A stretch of DNA of 8,657 bases from NCBI GenBank assembly GCA_017522745.1, contig JAFWYI010000166.1, positions 1 through 8,657 on the forward strand, given 5' to 3'. The translations under genes and the position numbers were made by a program. Under the pieces are notes generated by a model. The model searched no databases, was not told the origin of the DNA, and was given only the letters and a program-made list of their open reading frames with translations. This stretch comes from Mailhella sp. GTDB lineage: Bacteria; Desulfobacterota; Desulfovibrionia; Desulfovibrionales; Desulfovibrionaceae. Below, piece after piece: positions 6,365-8,657 of the stretch; within the stretch, counting starts at the first letter, position 1; every line of letters starts with the position of its first letter.

Positions 6365-6656
6365 ACGTATCTATCGTCTCTCGCCGCTTGCGGAGCAGGA
6401 TCTCGAAGATATCTGGCTCCACATACTGCGGGAGTGGTCTGCCGATCAGGCAGACCGATATTATCGCACCATTATCGCGGCCATCGAAAGCCTGCTTGCC
6501 CGGCGAAGCATCCCACAGCCAACTGACATTCTGCCCGGTTACTGGAAGTTCAAGGTCGGCAGACACGTCATCTATTTTAAAGAGAGCGACGAATATCTTG
6601 ACGTGATCCGCATCCTACATGTTCGCATGGATGTGGAAAATCATCTGCCTGCGTAA
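6354..6656 (+). CDS. parE: ParE/RelE-superfamily toxin
   Basis: 100 residues from ATG 6354, inside the end of the antitoxin gene, with a GGATGAGGATGA purine-rich stretch upstream as RBS. The pattern 'RLSPLAEQDLEDIWLHI' (helical hairpin), 'ADRYYRTIIAAIESLLARR', 'DILPGYWKFKVGRHVIYF' (central strands) and 'LDVIRILHVRMDVENHL' (C-terminal strand with the conserved I-L-H-x-R-M-D) is that of ParE toxins. Family members such as plasmid RK2 ParE inhibit DNA gyrase; this is known for the family and not shown here. Length is normal and no disabling change is seen, so the pair is probably functional and would penalise loss of the element. Confidence 0.91.
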   Translation: MGSKRIYRLSPLAEQDLEDIWLHILREWSADQADRYYRTIIAAIESLLARRSIPQPTDILPGYWKFKVGRHVIYFKESDEYLDVIRILHVRMDVENHLPA

Positions 6657-6677
6657 GATTTCTAACACCCTCTCTCG

Positions 6678-6706
6678 TTGACACGTTGCGTTCTTGCTGG
6701 GATAGT
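6678..6706 (+). promoter_or_regulatory. Sigma-70-type promoter before the AAA-ATPase gene
   Basis: A consensus -35 TTGACA (6678-6683) is separated by exactly 17 bp from GATAGT (6701-6706, 4 of 6 matches), preceded by TG one base upstream (6698-6699), an extended -10 feature. Transcription would start a few bases before the RBS AAGGAG (6718-6723). No terminator separates parE from this site, so read-through from parDE is also possible. Confidence 0.6.
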
Positions 6707-6731
6707 AAAAAGAGTTCAAGGAGAGCATGCC

Positions 6732-8399
6732 ATGTCAGCTTCCAACATTCTCATAGGCGGTGAGTCGTTCCGGCGCATTCGGGAAGATAACTGCTATTAT
6801 ATTGATAAGACGATGTTTCTGGAGGAACTGCTTTCGCAGACGCCTCCCATGGTCTCTCTCATCACGCGCCCTCGTCGCTTCGGCAAGACGCTGAACATGA
6901 CCATGCTTCAGGAATTTTTCGACATCCGTCAGGACAGCCGAAATCTTTTTGAAGGACTGGCAATCTCCAAGAATGAGGCCATCTGCGATGCGTGGATGAA
7001 CAAGTATCCTTCCGCCTTTCTCTCCTTGAAGCTTATCGAAGGGCAGAATTTTGATCATGCTCTAGAGCAGGCGGCATCCGTTATCAGTCGGCTGTGTATT
7101 GAGCATGAGTATCTCGTGAACTCTCCCGAAGTTAGCGAGGCGGACAAGAAGGATCTTTCTGCCCTGATCTTCAAACAGGGAAGTCCTGCCCTGCTTGAAA
7201 ATTCGCTGATAACCCTCTCTCGCGCCCTTCACGCCCACTGGGGCAAGCCTGCCATCCTGCTTATCGACGAATACGACGTCCCACTCGCCCGTGCAGAACA
7301 GAACGGCTACTATGCCGAAATGGTCTGTTTTATCCGCAATATGCTGGGTGCAGCTCTCAAGACCAATTCTTCCCTTCAGCTGGCAGTGTTGACCGGCTGT
7401 CTTCGTATCGCCAAAGAAAGCATCTTCACAGGCCTTAACAACTTTAAATGCTACGGCATCTCCGATCCTAAATTCTCCGACAAGTTCGGCTTCACCTCGC
7501 AGGAAGTCGATGATCTGCTCGTCGATGCCCATTTTTCCGACAAGAAAGATGTGATGCGCGAGTGGTACGACGGCTATCGTTTCGGTCTCGGTCAGGAAAT
7601 ATACTGCCCCTGGGACATCCTCCAGTATGTGGATGATCTTCAGACCGATCCTAACGCCAAGCCTCAGGCCTACTGGAGCAATACCAGCAGCAACAGCATC
7701 ATCAAGAAGTTTATCGGAAGAACGGATTTCAACACCAACAAGAAGTTTGAGACTCTGCTTGCCGGGGAAAGCATCGAAGTCGAGCTTGTCGAAAGCCTGA
7801 CCTACGACACGGTGCACTCCTCCGAAGAAAACCTCTGGAGCATGCTCGATCTCACCGGCTATCTGACCAAAGCTCAGGAAGAGGGCTTTGGCGATAAGAC
7901 TCGTCTTGTCATCCCTAACAAGGAAATCCGCAAGATCTTTATCAAGTCTGTTCGTACCTGGTTCACCGACACCATGAAGGTGACGCCGCGCGAAGAACTG
8001 CTCGATGCCTTCTGGGCTGGCGACGGCGAACGCTTCACCAGGCAGCTTGCCCAGATCCTGCTGAACAGCATCAGTTTTCATGACGACCATCATGAAGACT
8101 TCTATCATGCCGTCCTCGTCGGCCTCTTCATCGGCTGCGGCTATGATGTGGAGTCCAATCACGAAGTCGGCTACGGACGACCAGATATCGTCATCATCGA
8201 CCGTCGAAATGCACGCGCAGCCGTTATCGAAACCAAGCATTCCAGCACACTGAAGGATCTCGATGCGAACGTCAGCGAAGCGCTCCGCCAGATCGTAGAA
8301 AAAAAATACGATGCGGAAGTGAGGGAAGAACTCGACAATGTCCTCCTCTGGGGCATGGCCTTCTTCAAAAAGCGCTGTCTGGCAAGAGCCGAACGATAA
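6732..8399 (+). CDS. Predicted AAA-ATPase with C-terminal PD-(D/E)XK nuclease-like domain
   Basis: 555 residues from ATG 6732; AAGGAG (6718-6723) lies 8 bases upstream. The N-terminus 'GGESFRRIREDNCYYIDKT' and the P-loop variant 'RPRRFGKT' (K52, T53; the usual first Gly is Arg, as is normal in this family) belong to the Pfam 'Predicted AAA-ATPase' group (AAA-ATPase_like). Walker B is 'ILLIDEYDVPL' (D179, E180). The C-terminal domain (about 430-545) has 'VGYGRPDIVI' (D485) and 'AVIETKHS' (E500, K502), the PD-(D/E)XK core of the PDDEXK_9 type, so both active centres look intact. Homologues are multicopy in many gut anaerobes and no function is established; mobile-element or defence roles are conjecture. 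The gene has its own promoter and terminator. Confidence 0.92.
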   Translation: MSASNILIGGESFRRIREDNCYYIDKTMFLEELLSQTPPMVSLITRPRRFGKTLNMTMLQEFFDIRQDSRNLFEGLAISKNEAICDAWMNKYPSAFLSLKLIEGQNFDHALEQAASVISRLCIEHEYLVNSPEVSEADKKDLSALIFKQGSPALLENSLITLSRALHAHWGKPAILLIDEYDVPLARAEQNGYYAEMVCFIRNMLGAALKTNSSLQLAVLTGCLRIAKESIFTGLNNFKCYGISDPKFSDKFGFTSQEVDDLLVDAHFSDKKDVMREWYDGYRFGLGQEIYCPWDILQYVDDLQTDPNAKPQAYWSNTSSNSIIKKFIGRTDFNTNKKFETLLAGESIEVELVESLTYDTVHSSEENLWSMLDLTGYLTKAQEEGFGDKTRLVIPNKEIRKIFIKSVRTWFTDTMKVTPREELLDAFWAGDGERFTRQLAQILLNSISFHDDHHEDFYHAVLVGLFIGCGYDVESNHEVGYGRPDIVIIDRRNARAAVIETKHSSTLKDLDANVSEALRQIVEKKYDAEVREELDNVLLWGMAFFKKRCLARAER

Positions 8400-8421
8400 C
8401 AGCTTCCATAGATTCAAAGGA

Positions 8422-8454
8422 AAGGCTGCCGTGAATTTCACGGTGGCCTTTTTT
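8422..8454 (+). terminator. Intrinsic terminator of the AAA-ATPase gene
   Basis: A 13-bp stem (8422-8434 with 8438-8450, two G-T wobbles) and a 3-base loop run straight into six T (8449-8454), starting 23 bases after the stop codon. It is a strong rho-independent terminator for plus-strand transcription and separates the following partial gene from this transcript. Confidence 0.88.
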
Positions 8455-8495
8455 CGTATCCTCTTCCCCTCAACTACAACACTCAAAGGACATGT

Positions 8496-8657
8496 ATGGA
8501 ACTCTCCGACAAGAAACTCAATGCCTTTCAAAAAGGTCTCTGGCAAAAATATTTCAGTCTGGCGACGTATAGCGTGTGTGTCTTCACGGCGGCGCAATCC
8601 ATCGCGTGGCTGATCATGCGCGATGTCAGCAGGTCTCTGACGGCACTCCAAAAACAA
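8496..8657 (+). CDS. N-terminus of an unidentified membrane-anchored protein, cut by window edge
   Basis: The frame is open from ATG 8496 to the last base (54 residues visible). AAAGGA (8485-8490) is 5 bases upstream. A competing ATG at 8492 is too close to the RBS and soon meets a stop. The visible part has a charged N-terminus 'MELSDKKLNAFQKG', then one hydrophobic segment (about residues 19-41, 'YFSLATYSVCVFTAAQSIAW'), followed by 'RDVSRSLTALQ'. This suggests an N-in membrane anchor of a longer protein; a sensor-type protein is one possibility, but no family is recognisable from so little. Whether it is element cargo or chromosome is unknown. Confidence 0.6.
   Translation, partial: MELSDKKLNAFQKGLWQKYFSLATYSVCVFTAAQSIAWLIMRDVSRSLTALQKQ

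Larger units (their letters stand above)
4620..8657. mobile_element. Left part of an integrative element inserted at tRNA-Glu (right end outside window)
   Basis: The left boundary is inferred from the tRNA-Glu fragment at 4620-4668. Inside it lie repeated short sites, a tyrosine recombinase pointing away from the junction, a ParDE-type toxin-antitoxin pair and an AAA-ATPase/PD-(D/E)XK gene, all on the plus strand. No second copy of the tRNA core is visible up to 8657, so the right end is unknown, and the last partial gene may or may not belong to the element. No conjugation, replication or capsid gene is seen, so the element type (ICE, IME, satellite or genomic island) cannot be decided. Confidence 0.65.

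Noticed and set aside
7062..8657. Long open frame (531 codons) on the minus strand
   Set aside because: It lies antisense over most of the AAA-ATPase gene, whose motifs, RBS, promoter and terminator are all on the plus strand. The antisense translation has no recognisable domain and results from codon bias.
1..8657. CRISPR array, insertion sequence, rRNA or riboswitch
   Set aside because: No short regularly spaced repeats with unique spacers, no transposase, no rRNA motifs and no recognisable riboswitch fold were seen. The 309-bp repeats are protein-coding.

Overview
The window looks like a chromosomal segment of a moderately GC-rich Gram-negative bacterium. The giant type I-secreted adhesin and the 'predicted AAA-ATPase / PD-(D/E)XK' gene would fit gut or anaerobic Desulfovibrionaceae-type genomes. 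That placement is tentative, because no phylogenetic marker is present.

Layout. (1) Positions 1-4230 (+) hold the 3' 4.2 kb of a very large secreted repeat adhesin. It has Ig-like 103-residue tandem repeats, T1SS-type/cadherin-like repeats, an unusual nested module, a von Willebrand A domain with a complete MIDAS motif, two blocks of RTX calcium-binding nonapeptides and a C-terminal secretion region. (2) Positions 4231-4619 are a gene-free intergenic stretch with two hairpins after the adhesin, a G-rich tract and, on the minus strand, a textbook terminator. (3) Positions 4620-4668 (-) are the 3' part of a tRNA-Glu(TTC) gene, from the anticodon stem to the encoded CCA. The D arm and 5' acceptor strand are missing. 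(4) Positions 4690-4869 carry five perfect copies of TGTGGGGCA in both orientations, directly before a tyrosine recombinase gene (4896-6041, +). (5) A parD/parE-type toxin-antitoxin pair (6122-6656) follows. (6) Next is a 555-residue AAA-ATPase/PD-(D/E)XK protein (6732-8399) with its own promoter, good RBS and strong terminator. (7) The window ends inside the start of an unidentified membrane protein (8496 onward).

Interpretation. The tRNA-Glu fragment keeps its native terminator on the left and meets the integrase on the right. This is the expected structure of one end of an integrative element inserted in the 3' part of tRNA-Glu. The adhesin side is then the old chromosome, and integrase, toxin-antitoxin and AAA/nuclease genes are element cargo. 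The far attachment site is not in the window; it should lie to the right, next to an intact minus-strand tRNA-Glu. The five 9-mers are the best candidates for arm-type integrase or excisionase binding sites. ParDE would favour retention of the element. The AAA/PD-(D/E)XK protein belongs to a widespread family of unknown function and is the most open question in the cargo.
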